Origin: Myxococcus fulvus
GTDB lineage: Bacteria; Myxococcota; Myxococcia; Myxococcales; Myxococcaceae
Length of the DNA stretch: 64,000 nucleotides
NCBI RefSeq assembly: GCF_900111765.1
Contig: NZ_FOIB01000019.1
Span: forward strand, 19,284 to 83,283
Direction: 5' to 3'
The translations under genes were made by a program, and so were the position numbers. Below the pieces are notes generated by a model. The model saw nothing but the letters and a program-made list of their open reading frames with translations. It made no database searches and was not told where the DNA came from. Shown one piece after another: positions 34,939 to 44,426 of this stretch. The number at the start of each line of letters is the position of its first letter. The stretch's first letter is position 1.

Positions 34939-36138
34939 TCACCACCTCTCAGGAAGGTTCAGGAGCCACCGCCGCCTCACGAGGGCGGCCTGCTGCTCGG
35001 GCGTCGCGTCGGTGGCGGCCCGCCGCAGCAGGGCCGCGTCCTCGGGCACGTCCGAGCGCAGGTAGTGGGCGCTCGCGTACTCGGCGGCCAGGCCCGGCGT
35101 GGGCCACGCGGGGCGCACGCGGCCATCGCGCGCCTCCAGCAGCGGATTGAGGCTCAGCCTCGCCCCCGGCACGGCCACGCCGAAGTCGATGGACCTCGAG
35201 CCCGGCGTCGGGGGCCAGGCGAAGCTCAAGGCCTCCGCGCGCTCCAGCTCCGCCAGCGGGGTGTCGGCCACGGCCCCGCCGTCGAGGAAGCGGGTGACGA
35301 AGGCGGCGTCGTCGTAGCAGGCGGCCCCGGGCATCAGCGCCGCGTATCCGGCGGGGTCCAGCGGCGTGCCCCCCACGCCCCGCTGGTCGACGTGCCGGTT
35401 GTGGGCATGGCCCACGAGCACCCGGCCGGAGGGCCCCGCCACGCGGCGCAGCTCCGCCAGCGCGCGGGCCTTGTCCGGCAGGAAGTAGAGCGCGTCGTGA
35501 CACAGCACGGTGGCGCCCTCGAGCGGCGCGAGGGGCAGGTCCGCGGCCGCGTCCGCGCAGAGGAGCGCGGCCTGGGGCACGATGAAGTGACGCGCGAGCC
35601 ACAGCTTGGCGAACACCACGTCCACGCCCACCACGGGGGGGCCCCGGAGGGACACCTCGCGCAGCACCTGGCCGATGCCACACGCCAGCTCCACCACGCA
35701 CGGCGGCGCGTCCCAGTGCTGCGCCAGCAGGCCCAGCGCGCTCAGGAAGGTGGGCGCGGATTGCCGGTGCGCGAAGTAGGGCGCCACCGGTCCGAAGCCC
35801 AGGTGCTCCATGGCCTCGCGAAGTCCCATCGTCCCCGACTCGACGCCCGCCACGACGGCGGCGGTGGCGGAGAGGGGCGGGGGCGGCAGGCGCGCATGGT
35901 CATCCTGGTCCCGCAGCAGCAGGGCGCGCGCGTGGTGCCGGTCGCTCCGCTCCAGCGCGCTCACCACGGCCTCGCGCAGGGCCTCGCGGCCGGTGCGCAG
36001 GAAGGGGATGCCGTCCACGACGGGCCAGCGGGTGGCGCCATCCGACCAGAGCTCCGGCGACACGCGCGTCAACGGCAGGCCCGTGAGGGGATGGCGCGGA
36101 TGCGGTGGCGGCGCGACGGTGTCCCACGGCTGCCTCAT
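34939..36138 (-). CDS. SAM-dependent methyltransferase, class I
   Basis: This 399-residue protein has a SAM-binding motif VVELACGIGQVL in the middle (about 190-201) and further class I motifs (VVGVDVVFAKL and LAELRRVAGPSGRVLVGHAH). About 110 N-terminal residues resemble the Trm112-like opening of class I methyltransferases (HPLTGLPLTRVSPELW and WPVVDGIPFL). An in-frame GTG lies two codons upstream; the ATG was chosen because it overlaps the upstream stop as ATGA. It would methylate the operon product or an intermediate; the atom is unknown. Confidence 0.85.
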   Translation of the reverse strand: MRQPWDTVAPPPHPRHPLTGLPLTRVSPELWSDGATRWPVVDGIPFLRTGREALREAVVSALERSDRHHARALLLRDQDDHARLPPPPLSATAAVVAGVESGTMGLREAMEHLGFGPVAPYFAHRQSAPTFLSALGLLAQHWDAPPCVVELACGIGQVLREVSLRGPPVVGVDVVFAKLWLARHFIVPQAALLCADAAADLPLAPLEGATVLCHDALYFLPDKARALAELRRVAGPSGRVLVGHAHNRHVDQRGVGGTPLDPAGYAALMPGAACYDDAAFVTRFLDGGAVADTPLAELERAEALSFAWPPTPGSRSIDFGVAVPGARLSLNPLLEARDGRVRPAWPTPGLAAEYASAHYLRSDVPEDAALLRRAATDATPEQQAALVRRRWLLNLPERW

Positions 36139-37067
36139 GGCCACACCGCCGCTTCACGAAGGACGTCGTTGCCGAAGGCCTGCAGCGGGCCGGGGTGGAG
36201 CAGCTCCAGGTCCTCCAGCGCCTGGCGCAGCGTGAAGGCCGCCGCGCGGGCGTGGGCCTCCAGCTCCAGCACCCGGTCCAGCGTGTCCGCGGCGTTGAAG
36301 GCGCGCGCCTCCGCCGAATCCACGTTGCCGGTGAGTGTCAGCGCCTGGCGCACCGCCTCGCGCAGCCGCGGCGAGAGCTGTGTCAGCGCCGCCTCGGTGA
36401 GGCGCTTCATCAGGGGCTCGAGCAAGTCCCCCAGCAGCGTCTCGCCGCTGTAGCCCGCGTCCGGCAGCGTCGCGTTGAAGAGGTGATGTGACAGGCCCGC
36501 CAGGAAGGGCAGGGCCGGGGCCGCGCCGAAGTGGGGGGACACGAGCACCGCCCCCACCGCCACCGCGTAGCAGTGGTCGGCGTGGCTCTCCTGCGGTGGC
36601 ACGACCAGGCGTGCCCGGCCGGGGAATGTGGCCCCGGCGCGGGGTTGGAGCACCAGCCGCTCCACGAACGCCGGCGGCGTGCCGTGGGGGGCCTCGGAGG
36701 AGGGCATCAGCGCCAGGGACAGCTGCTCGCGCAGGCCCGGGTCCAGCGCTCCCGCCACCGCGTCCAGGCCCCGGCGCAGCACCCGCGTCGTGTCCAGCGG
36801 GGACAGCCCCGCCCGCTGGAGCAGGTCCGCGTCCAGGCCGCACAGCCGCACCGCCGCCACCGCGCGCGCCGTCTCCTGGAGCGCCACTTTGCCGGGGTCC
36901 ATGCCCGCCGCCAGGGCCGCCCACGCGCGACGGAAGCCATGGGCCGCCAGGCCCTTCGGATGGTCCGGAGTGCGGGTGCGCTTGAGGTCCATCAGCTCCG
37001 ACAGGAGCGGACGCAGCTTCGCCAGGCGGCCCGGGGCCGCCGGCGTGTCACGCGCGGGTGTGTTCAT
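36135..37067 (-). CDS. Hypothetical protein with HD-like histidine/aspartate motifs
   Basis: This 310-residue mostly helical protein belongs to no family I can name. A central stretch ESHADHCYAVAVGAVLVSP, followed by LAGLSHHLFNATLPDAG, resembles the His-Asp metal site of HD-domain hydrolases. That reading is tentative. There is no signal peptide. It starts 7 bases after the inositol-phosphate synthase stop and overlaps the methyltransferase start, so it is an integral member of the operon. Confidence 0.72.
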   Translation of the reverse strand: MNTPARDTPAAPGRLAKLRPLLSELMDLKRTRTPDHPKGLAAHGFRRAWAALAAGMDPGKVALQETARAVAAVRLCGLDADLLQRAGLSPLDTTRVLRRGLDAVAGALDPGLREQLSLALMPSSEAPHGTPPAFVERLVLQPRAGATFPGRARLVVPPQESHADHCYAVAVGAVLVSPHFGAAPALPFLAGLSHHLFNATLPDAGYSGETLLGDLLEPLMKRLTEAALTQLSPRLREAVRQALTLTGNVDSAEARAFNAADTLDRVLELEAHARAAAFTLRQALEDLELLHPGPLQAFGNDVLREAAVWP

Positions 37068-37074
37068 GGTGGTG

Positions 37075-38301
37075 TCAGCCCCTGATGCGCTCGGGGGCGG
37101 GCTCCGTGCGCGGCACGCGGCCCTTGGACAACCACGTCATCAGGTTTCGCTGCTGCTCGGCCATGGCGTGCTCCACGGGCTGGCCGTCCCGCGACATGGG
37201 GGCCTTGAAGAAGCACCCCAGCGCGTCGATGACGCCGCCCTCGCCCCGGCGCCTGGCCAGGTCCAACGTGCGCGCCAGCTCCACCACGAGCGGCGCGGCG
37301 AGGATGGAGTCCTTGCAGAGGAAGTTGAGCTTGAGCTGCATGGGCTGCCCGAGGAAGCCGGTGACGTCGATGTTGTCCCAGGCCTCCTTGTTGTCCCCGC
37401 GCGGGCGGTAGTACTGGATCTGGACGATGTGGTCCTGGACCTTGTAGCCGAGGATGCTGTCCAGGGCCGCGCCCTTGGTGTCGAGCTTGTTCTGCTTCGA
37501 CGCCGGGTCGTTGAGCGCCTCGCCGTCGCGGTTGCCCAGGATGTTGGTGGAGTACCAGCCGTCCACGTGCAGCGCGCGGTCCCTCAGCGCGGGCGCGAGC
37601 ACCGTCTTGAGCAGCGTCTGCCCCGTCTTGCCATCCTTGCCGGCCACCGGCGCGCCGGTGCGCCTGGCGAGCGCGAGCAGCGCGGGCACGTCCGCGGCGA
37701 CGCTGGGCGTGAAGTTGGCGAACGGCACGCCGTCCACGATGGCCGCGTACGCGTAGAGCATCGCGGGCCCGATGTCCGCGTCGTTCGCGTCCAGGGCCTT
37801 CTCGAAGGACTCCGGCGTGGCGAACTGGGGCCGGGTGAGGTCCACGCTCTTCTCCGTGGAGGCCAGGTTCACCACCACCACGCGGTCCAGCTTCTCGTCC
37901 TTCTTGAAGCGGGTGAGGTCCTCGCGGATGGCCTGCACCTGCTCACGCAGGGAGCGGGCCTTCTTCGCCGTCGTGTCGACGATGTTCTTGCAGAACCTCG
38001 GGTTGGAGGCCGCGGCCCAGGGGCGCATGCGCTCCAGCGTGGGCGTCACGGCCGCCAATTGGGCCTCCGTCAGCACCGCGTGGTTGCGCGCCGCCTTCGC
38101 CAGGTCCTCATCGAACAAATCCCAACCGCCGAACGTGAGCGCGTCGTACTCCACGAGCCCCAGGCCCTTCACGTCCGCCAGCGGCAGACCTCGCGTGTCC
38201 ACGCGTCCCCGGCGCAGCAGCTCCATGCCCGCCACCGCCGTGGTGGCCACCGCCCCGCCCAAACCGACAATCGCCACTCCCAGCCGCTCGTTGCTCGCCA
38301 T
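37075..38301 (-). CDS. Myo-inositol-1-phosphate synthase, first gene of the cyclitol operon
   Basis: This 408-residue enzyme converts glucose 6-phosphate to inositol phosphate using bound NAD. Family blocks are clear: Rossmann VAIVGLGGAVATTAVAG, KDGKTGQTLLKTVLAP, NILGNRDGEAL, YYRPRGDNKEAWDN, LCKDSILAAPLVVELARTL and FFKAPM. It is closest in plan to the long synthases rather than the short archaeal type. The start ATG follows a 200-base non-coding region with a possible promoter. As first gene of nine coupled genes it probably provides the cyclitol core of the product. Confidence 0.92.
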   Translation of the reverse strand: MASNERLGVAIVGLGGAVATTAVAGMELLRRGRVDTRGLPLADVKGLGLVEYDALTFGGWDLFDEDLAKAARNHAVLTEAQLAAVTPTLERMRPWAAASNPRFCKNIVDTTAKKARSLREQVQAIREDLTRFKKDEKLDRVVVVNLASTEKSVDLTRPQFATPESFEKALDANDADIGPAMLYAYAAIVDGVPFANFTPSVAADVPALLALARRTGAPVAGKDGKTGQTLLKTVLAPALRDRALHVDGWYSTNILGNRDGEALNDPASKQNKLDTKGAALDSILGYKVQDHIVQIQYYRPRGDNKEAWDNIDVTGFLGQPMQLKLNFLCKDSILAAPLVVELARTLDLARRRGEGGVIDALGCFFKAPMSRDGQPVEHAMAEQQRNLMTWLSKGRVPRTEPAPERIRG

Positions 38302-38427
38302 GTCTGATGCCCCCAACCACCGCCGCACCCTGGGACTCGCGGCGGTGGGTCCGGGAGCGCTCCGGGGTGTCGGGCGCCTCCGGTGTCCCGGATACTCCGG
38401 GGACTCACACGCTGCGAGAGTTCCGGG

Positions 38428-38456
38428 AAAATCGGCACATGGGCGGGTGCTTTCAA
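38428..38456 (-). promoter_or_regulatory. Possible sigma-70-type promoter of the cyclitol operon
   Basis: Read on the minus strand, TTGAAA (38456-38451) and GATTTT (38433-38428) are spaced by 17 bases and lie 127 bases upstream of the inositol-phosphate synthase ATG. The -10 match is poor, so this is only a candidate. Confidence 0.3.
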
Positions 38457-38501
38457 CTCTGCCTCCGGGGCGTGCCGAATGTCGGATGCCAGCGGCGTGT
38501 A

Positions 38502-39932
38502 TCAGACGTGTCGAAGCTTCCACCCGCCCCTGCGGAAGAGGGCGGCGCTCGTCAGGCCCAGCGCGCCGTAGGTGATGGCGATGGCGACGAACGCGCCCGT
38601 GGGGCCCCAGCCCAACGGATGGCAGAGGACATACGCCAGGGGCAGCTGGAGGCCCCAGGAGAAGAGGGCGTTCACCACGGTGGGCGTGGTGGTGTCCCCC
38701 GCGCCGTTGAAGGCGTGGGGCAGCACGGTGACGAAGGCGTAGAGGGCCAGGCTGCAGCTGACGATGCGCAGGCAGCGCACGGCGTGCAGGGCCACCTCCG
38801 GCTCGGAGGTGAAGCGGTGGATGAGGGGCTCGGCGAAGACCAGGAAGCCCACGGCCACCACGCCCAGGAAGCCGAGGGTGTAGAAGCTGGCGCGCCACGC
38901 GGCGCGCTCGGCCCGCTCGGTGTCGCCCGCACCCAGGCTCTGCCCCACCAGCGTGCCCGCGGCGTGGGACAGGCCCCAGGACGGCTGCTGCGCGAAGAGC
39001 AGGATGCGCATGGCCAGCGTGTAGCCCGCGAGCGCCGTGCTGCCGAAGGTGGCGACGATGCGCATCAGCACGAGCCAGCTGGACATGCCCAGGAGCGACT
39101 GGAGGATGGCGCCGCCGGACAGCTTGAGCATCGAGCGCAGCGTGGACGGCTCCACGCGCAGGTGACGGCGGCGCAGCTCCAGCCGTCCGCTGCCCTGGAG
39201 CAGGCGGTACAGCTGGTACAGCACGCCGGTGCCGCGGCCCACGGTGGTGGCCACCGCGGCGCCGGTGACGCCCAGGGCGGGCACGGGGCCCAGACCGAAG
39301 ATGAACAGGGGCGCGAGCACGATGTTCACGGAGTTGGCCAGCCACAGCGCGCGCATGGAGGTGGCCGCGTCCCCCGCGCCGCGCAGGATGGCGCTGATGA
39401 GGAACAGCAGCATGATGATGGGGAAGCCGCCCAGCATCAGCCGCGCGTACCCCAGGCCGTGCGTCACCACGCCGGGGGATGCGCCCATCGCGGTGAGGAT
39501 GGGGCGCGCGAAGAGGGCGCCTGCCAGCGCCAGCGGCACGGACAGGGCCAGTCCCAGCCCCAGGGCTTGAACGGCGGTGCGCGCGGCGCGCTCGGGGTCC
39601 TTCTGGCCGATGCGGCGGGAGACGAGCGCGGTCGCGGCGACGGCGAGCCCCAGGGGCACGGTCCGGAAGAGCGTGAGCACGGCCTCGGTGAGGCCCACGG
39701 TGGCGATGGCGTCCGCGCCCAGGCGGGACACGAAGAGCACGTCCACCAGGGCGAAGATGGACTCCATCACCATCTCCAGCACCATGGGGACGGACAGCAG
39801 CAGGAAGGCGCGGTCCACGGGCCCGGTGGCCAGGTCCTCGGTGGAGCCGCGCACGGCCAGCCAGCAGGAGGCGAGCAGGCCCTTGCCCCCCGAGGCGGCG
39901 GGGGAGACGGCGTCGGGTGGGGGTTGCGTCAT
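38502..39932 (-). CDS. MATE-family efflux transporter
   Basis: This 476-residue integral membrane protein has about 12 hydrophobic segments and the internal two-fold repeat of MATE exporters (SVPMVLEMVMESIFALVDVL and LKLSGGAILQSLLGMSSWLV). It would export an organic compound in exchange for protons or sodium. It lies 200 bases upstream of the cyclitol operon on the same strand and is separated from it by a possible promoter. It may export that product, but it could be independent. Confidence 0.9.
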   Translation of the reverse strand: MTQPPPDAVSPAASGGKGLLASCWLAVRGSTEDLATGPVDRAFLLLSVPMVLEMVMESIFALVDVLFVSRLGADAIATVGLTEAVLTLFRTVPLGLAVAATALVSRRIGQKDPERAARTAVQALGLGLALSVPLALAGALFARPILTAMGASPGVVTHGLGYARLMLGGFPIIMLLFLISAILRGAGDAATSMRALWLANSVNIVLAPLFIFGLGPVPALGVTGAAVATTVGRGTGVLYQLYRLLQGSGRLELRRRHLRVEPSTLRSMLKLSGGAILQSLLGMSSWLVLMRIVATFGSTALAGYTLAMRILLFAQQPSWGLSHAAGTLVGQSLGAGDTERAERAAWRASFYTLGFLGVVAVGFLVFAEPLIHRFTSEPEVALHAVRCLRIVSCSLALYAFVTVLPHAFNGAGDTTTPTVVNALFSWGLQLPLAYVLCHPLGWGPTGAFVAIAITYGALGLTSAALFRRGGWKLRHV

Positions 39933-40147
39933 GGATTGGGCGTTGCAACGGGACGTTGCGTGCCTTTCATCCCGCGCGGCTCCCCGCCTGCCGGTGCTGC
40001 GGGGATGGGGCGCGCGAGCAGGCGTCCCACGACGGCTCGGCCTGGAAGGGGCCTGCTCGGAAGTCCGGTCGCTCGAGGTCCGCCCTCATCGCCGGACAGC
40101 GCGCTCCCGCCCGCTCAGGGCTCGGACGGGAACGCGGTGGCTGCTGG

Positions 40148-40423
40148 CTACTTCCGGGAGATCTTCCCGTCCTTGATGAGGATGTTCGCGTCACCCTCGA
40201 AGGTGATGGTGTGGCCCTTCAGCGTCACCTTGCAGGGCGAGGAGCCCTGGATGGACACCGAGGACGTGGTGCTGGCGGAGAACTTCACCGGGTCCTGCTT
40301 GCTGCCGCTGCACACGGCCTCGGCGGCGTACGCCTTGGAGTCCTTGTTCTCATAGCGGAGGGTCAGGGACGCCGCGGCGGAAGTGGACACGAGCAGGGTG
40401 AGGGCTGCGATGGCGGTCTTCAT
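40148..40423 (-). CDS. Small secreted hypothetical protein
   Basis: This 91-residue protein has a signal peptide (residues 1-19, cut near TSAAA) and a beta-rich mature part with two cysteines (AVCSGS and SPCKVTL). The repeated ligand-like strands (SVSIQGS, HTITFEGD, ILIKDGK) suggest a small beta-sandwich or beta-solenoid. The start was taken at the Met that opens the signal peptide. No family is recognised. Confidence 0.68.
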   Translation of the reverse strand: MKTAIAALTLLVSTSAAASLTLRYENKDSKAYAAEAVCSGSKQDPVKFSASTTSSVSIQGSSPCKVTLKGHTITFEGDANILIKDGKISRK

Positions 40424-40491
40424 CGTGGAGGGCTCCGGGTGTCGTCGAACTGGGAGCATCTTGACCCATGCGTCTGACATTTCGACCCCCG

Positions 40492-41136
40492 TCAGTCGGT
40501 ATCGCCAGACGTATCCCGAACGGCGTCGGACAGCTCACGCACGGGCTTGAGCAGTTCATACAGCTCGACGGTGGTGCGCGGGACGGCGATGACCTCCACC
40601 GTCAGGACGCCGTCCTGGATGGCGAAGTGCTCGAAGGCGCGGGCCAGGTTCAGCAAGGGCTGCCGCATCTCCGCACGGAGCAGGAAGGCGCGGGCCTTGG
40701 GCGTGACGTTCCTCAGGTCCAATGCGTTATCAAGGCTGGCATCTCCCACATCCTCGTCCTTGTTGCCAAACAGCCGGAGGACCGTATCGCCCAGCGTCTC
40801 GGGCCGGATGGTCACCTCGCGCGGAAAGCCGTTGCCCAGCCCATGCCGGACGATGGTGAAGATGTTGAAATGCTTGCCGTGGCCCCGGTGCTCGGTCTCC
40901 ACGGTGATGGACCGCCCGGCGTGGCGGCCCTTCATCTCCATCGTCCCCGCGGAGTACATGAACCCGGACCTCGCCATGAAGGACCAGCCGCGAGTCTTCG
41001 CGAAGCCCTCCCAGCTCTGGAGCTGCTGATTCCAGTGCCTCCAGCGGATGTAGCCGAGGAGGATCGCGACCCCCAGGCCGACTCCGAAGACGCTGGCGAA
41101 GATGCCCAGCTGCACCCCGGTCATTCCTGGAATCAT
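40492..41136 (-). CDS. Membrane-anchored hypothetical protein
   Basis: This 214-residue protein has one N-terminal membrane helix (about 9-29) and a soluble domain likely facing the cytoplasm. It has no recognised motif. Its ATG overlaps the stop of the upstream gene (ATGA), so the two are co-translated and may work together. Confidence 0.7.
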   Translation of the reverse strand: MIPGMTGVQLGIFASVFGVGLGVAILLGYIRWRHWNQQLQSWEGFAKTRGWSFMARSGFMYSAGTMEMKGRHAGRSITVETEHRGHGKHFNIFTIVRHGLGNGFPREVTIRPETLGDTVLRLFGNKDEDVGDASLDNALDLRNVTPKARAFLLRAEMRQPLLNLARAFEHFAIQDGVLTVEVIAVPRTTVELYELLKPVRELSDAVRDTSGDTD

Positions 41137-42017
41137 CCCTCCTCCACGCCGAAGTCGCGGACCCAGTGCGCCCTCAGGATTCGCGCGAAGCTCTCACGCT
41201 GCCTCGCGCCGGAGCGACGCAGCGGGTCCTGCGCGGAGAGCCAGAACGCGTTGAACCGCCTCGGGTCCTCGAGCAGCACCTCGGCGAGCGCCTCGAGGAA
41301 GTGCCGGACACGCTCCGGCTCCCGTCGCGCGGAGGGCGGCACGAGGTTCCATTCCTGCTCCTCCACGTTGGAGATGAAGCCGTCCTCGAAGGTGACCACC
41401 CGGAAGACGATGGAGAGCGATTCGTCGGCCTCCTGCTGGGTGTCCACCCATTCGAGGCGCGTGGCGTTGGTCTCGCGCACCGCCTCGAGCGGCGGCAGGC
41501 CCTCGAGACAGTCCTTCAGCGCCCGGGCCGAGAGCGCCTCTCCGGGAAGGAACGGCTCCGTGACGGTCTCCTCGGGATGGAGGTCGAGCGCCGGCAGGTC
41601 GGGCGAGCCCGTGGAGGAGAATCGCACCGAGCTGAGCCGTCTGCCTTCGCCTCCGACGAGGGTGGAGAACAGGTCGAGCCGACGTGCCTCCACATCGAAG
41701 ACATAGACATAGGCCACGGCACCCGTCTCCTCCGGGCCGACGCGCAGTCCCGGCTCCTCCTCCGAGAGGCGTTGGCCCTCTGGCTTCTCGGGGCCCGGCA
41801 TGCAGAGCGACCAGCCCCAGGGCGCCTCATCGATGAGCTGGCGCACCACCGCCCCCAGGTCCCCCTGCGTGCGCTGCGCGCGGTACAGGAGGTGTTGCCC
41901 GAGGCCGGTGGGGTAGCCATCCCAGTGATGATAGACGCCACGCCAGGGACGCTCCGAGACGTGCTCGGGGATGCCCGAGCCCGACGTGTACACAGCGATT
42001 GCACCGGGAGTCGACAT
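41133..42017 (-). CDS. Hypothetical cytosolic protein
   Basis: This 294-residue protein begins with GAIAVYTSGSGIPE, and a following stretch (GVYHHWDGYPTGLGQHLLYRAQ) looks like a small recognisable unit seen in bacterial hypothetical proteins. The remainder is acidic and unremarkable. There is no signal peptide or membrane helix. It is the first gene of a two-gene unit with the membrane-anchored protein that follows. Confidence 0.68.
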   Translation of the reverse strand: MSTPGAIAVYTSGSGIPEHVSERPWRGVYHHWDGYPTGLGQHLLYRAQRTQGDLGAVVRQLIDEAPWGWSLCMPGPEKPEGQRLSEEEPGLRVGPEETGAVAYVYVFDVEARRLDLFSTLVGGEGRRLSSVRFSSTGSPDLPALDLHPEETVTEPFLPGEALSARALKDCLEGLPPLEAVRETNATRLEWVDTQQEADESLSIVFRVVTFEDGFISNVEEQEWNLVPPSARREPERVRHFLEALAEVLLEDPRRFNAFWLSAQDPLRRSGARQRESFARILRAHWVRDFGVEEG

Positions 42018-42176
42018 GGGATGGTGAGTGTATTGTCTCCATCCCCAGGCTGTGAAGGCTTCGCATCCGCTGGCGCTGGGTGGGTCTACCCGCAAGGCAT
42101 TGAGCCCCTGGGGGAAACCCATGCGAATCCGCCAAGGCTTCGCCGTGATGCTCCGGGCCTGGGCCTCACAAGTGTG

Positions 42177-43637
42177 TCACCAGAAGCCGCGAGGCAGGTC
42201 CCACTCGACGCGCGTATAGCGGGCGGTGGCGGCTTCCAGCAGCGACCGGTGCCTCGCTCCGAGCCGGCGCCGGGAGTGGAGGCGGAGCGCGTGGACCCCG
42301 AAGCCCGCCGCGGCACGGAGGGCTTCCGCCAGGGCCGCGCAGTGGGACTCGTGCTCCAGGGTGGCCTCGATGGGCACTCCCGCCGTCGGCGCTACCGTGA
42401 GCGACCACTCACGCAGACTGGAGGCCTTGAAGCGCTCCAGCCGCCGGGCCAGCGGAGAGCTCGCACACAGGAGGACGTCCTGGGGTTCGGCCTCCTGGAC
42501 CTCCACCCAGGACAGCCGGGGCAGGGCGGCCAGCCCCATGAACACGTCGGGTGCTTCGTGGGCAAGCGGCCCCGTCAGCTCGAGCCGTCGCACGGGGAGG
42601 GGATGCTCGCCCAGCCTCCGGGCGATCCTGACGTTCACCTGCCGCAGCACCGTCACCTGGCCCAGGTTCGGGTGTGCGAGCCATTCGGCCTGCGCGCCGT
42701 ACCCGCTCCCGCTCCAATCGATTTCCCGGACGGTGCTCCAGAACGGCCCGGGAGGCGGCAGCAGGCGCCAGCTGGGGCTCATCGCGACCGTGACGGCCAC
42801 CGGGAAGGCTCGCTCCAGGCGCACGAGCTGGTGCACGACGCAGGGCCCGAGAGGCGCGGCCCACCGGTTCCCGTGCACCTCGAGCAGCCGCGTGACGCGG
42901 GCCTCGTCCCGTTGGGGCATGCATTGCAGCGTGATGAGCTCGCCCAGGGGGTCTCCCTGCTCCATCAGATGGTCCGCCAGGACCTGCCGTGGGCTGTCGT
43001 CGTCCGGATGGGCGGTGACGCGGGCCAGGAGCGCCTCGCGCAAGGGCGCGCTCCGGGCCGTGGCTTCCTCGCGCCGGGTGAGGGCCTGCTCGAGTGCGTC
43101 GCACAGGGTGGAGGTCTTCGTGTCGAGCGGGGAGATCTGCTGCGAGGCGATGCGCTGGAGGGTGACGTCGAGCCTGTTCGTGGACCGGGTGTCGGGAGGC
43201 AGGGTGGCGCGTAGGGCGTGGAGTGGCTCGAGGCCGCGCGGGTCCCTCACGATGTCGAGCAGGTCGCAGACGTGGTCGAAGATCCTGCCCGGGCCTTGCT
43301 GGGCCACGGGCATGGGCGCGAGCGCGAGCAACACGGGGGTGAGGCGGGGATCCGCGGGCCACTTCCCGGGGTCGATGAGCTCGGTGCTCAGCACGCGAGG
43401 GTACTTGTGGTTCGCGAGCAGCAGGAGGTCCTCGACCAGCAGCGGCAGGTCGATGGGGCCCGTGAGCGGAGCGAGCCAGGCGGGGAGCAGCACCGACATC
43501 CGCTCGATGAGCCAGGCGAGTCGTTCGGAGCGCGACTCGCGCCAGGCCGACAGCAGCTGTTCGAGGGCGTCCTCGCCTTCGTGGCGCTCGAAGGCCGCCA
43601 GCGCGCGCTCGAGGAACTCGGACTGGGAATCGTTCAC
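42177..43637 (-). CDS. TIGR02996-domain hypothetical protein
   Basis: This is a 486-residue protein if translation starts at the GTG chosen here; no convincing ribosome site or ATG is seen, so the start is uncertain. A TIGR02996 (repeat-companion) domain is visible in the middle: ALLARVTAHPDDDSPRQVLA, then DPLGELITLQ. This domain is common in myxobacteria and planctomycetes next to repeats. After it come leucine-rich-like strands (LPVRRLELTGPLA). Function unknown. It is divergent from the DUF1993 gene. Confidence 0.7.
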   Translation of the reverse strand: MNDSQSEFLERALAAFERHEGEDALEQLLSAWRESRSERLAWLIERMSVLLPAWLAPLTGPIDLPLLVEDLLLLANHKYPRVLSTELIDPGKWPADPRLTPVLLALAPMPVAQQGPGRIFDHVCDLLDIVRDPRGLEPLHALRATLPPDTRSTNRLDVTLQRIASQQISPLDTKTSTLCDALEQALTRREEATARSAPLREALLARVTAHPDDDSPRQVLADHLMEQGDPLGELITLQCMPQRDEARVTRLLEVHGNRWAAPLGPCVVHQLVRLERAFPVAVTVAMSPSWRLLPPPGPFWSTVREIDWSGSGYGAQAEWLAHPNLGQVTVLRQVNVRIARRLGEHPLPVRRLELTGPLAHEAPDVFMGLAALPRLSWVEVQEAEPQDVLLCASSPLARRLERFKASSLREWSLTVAPTAGVPIEATLEHESHCAALAEALRAAAGFGVHALRLHSRRRLGARHRSLLEAATARYTRVEWDLPRGFW

Positions 43638-43773
43638 GGGGAGGGAGTCTATCTCGCCGGGGCGCGGTGACCCTGACCAGGGCAGGATGGAGTCCGACAG
43701 GGACTGTCCTCCGATGGAATGAACGGCCCCTTCCTTGCTGCCCCCAGCGCGGCGCGCGATATATAAGTGAAGG

Positions 43774-44319
43774 ATGTCTTTGAATGCCAACGAGTTGTCC
43801 GCTGGCGTGTTCGTCCGCGGGCTGGCCAATCTCAAAACGCAGCTGACGAAGGCGGCGGAGCATGCCGCCGCCACGGGTTGTGGTGACCAGGCGTTGCTGG
43901 ACGCGCGACTCTCGGGCGCAGGTGCGGGTGACTCGCCAGCGGACCTGCACCAGTACACCCTCGCCGCTCATGTCCACTGGGCCGCGGAGGGCGCAGTGTT
44001 GGCGATGGCGCGGTTGCTGGGGGAGTCACGGGTCCCGGCCGCGAACGAGGCGAGGCGTTTCGCGGACCTCCATCACCGGCTCGATGCGACGATGGCGTAT
44101 CTGCGCGAGTTGTCTCCAAGCGACCTTGAAGCTGGCCTCGAACGAGAGGTCGTCATCGAGCACCGCCGTGGCTCGGTGCGCTCCAATGGGAGACAGTTCC
44201 TGGTGGCCTTCGCGATTCCCCACTTCTTCTATCACGTGACCACGGCCTACGGCATCCTGCGCAATCAAGGTGTGCGACTCACCATGGGCGACTTCCTGGG
44301 CAACTGGGGGGAGCGTTGA
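43774..44319 (+). CDS. DUF1993 family protein (DinB-like four-helix fold)
   Basis: This 181-residue protein matches the DUF1993 family throughout. The clearest block is HFFYHVTTAYGILRNQGVRL followed by GDFLG, with its metal-type histidines. Relatives share the DinB/YfiT four-helix bundle; their reactions are unknown. The start is preceded by GAAGG and by TATATAA only about 8 bases before the ATG, so the mRNA may have a very short leader. Confidence 0.88.
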   Translation: MSLNANELSAGVFVRGLANLKTQLTKAAEHAAATGCGDQALLDARLSGAGAGDSPADLHQYTLAAHVHWAAEGAVLAMARLLGESRVPAANEARRFADLHHRLDATMAYLRELSPSDLEAGLEREVVIEHRRGSVRSNGRQFLVAFAIPHFFYHVTTAYGILRNQGVRLTMGDFLGNWGER

Positions 44320-44426
44320 GCGGGACTTCGCCCGCGCCGGGGTGACGTCGCGGTCCCCATCTCCCCTATACTGGGCGCCTGACGCTGTGCGGCTCCATCG
44401 TTGTCGTCCAGGGGGAGGCCTGCTCC

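Noticed and set aside
28684..38301. True mycothiol biosynthesis locus
   Set aside because: No MshC-like cysteine ligase or MshD acetyltransferase is present, and YcaO, isomerase and dehydrogenase genes are not part of that pathway; only the Ino1/GT/PIG-L logic is shared.
38307..40355. Plus-strand open frame of 680 codons rich in Gly, Gln and His
   Set aside because: Antisense shadow of the MATE transporter gene.
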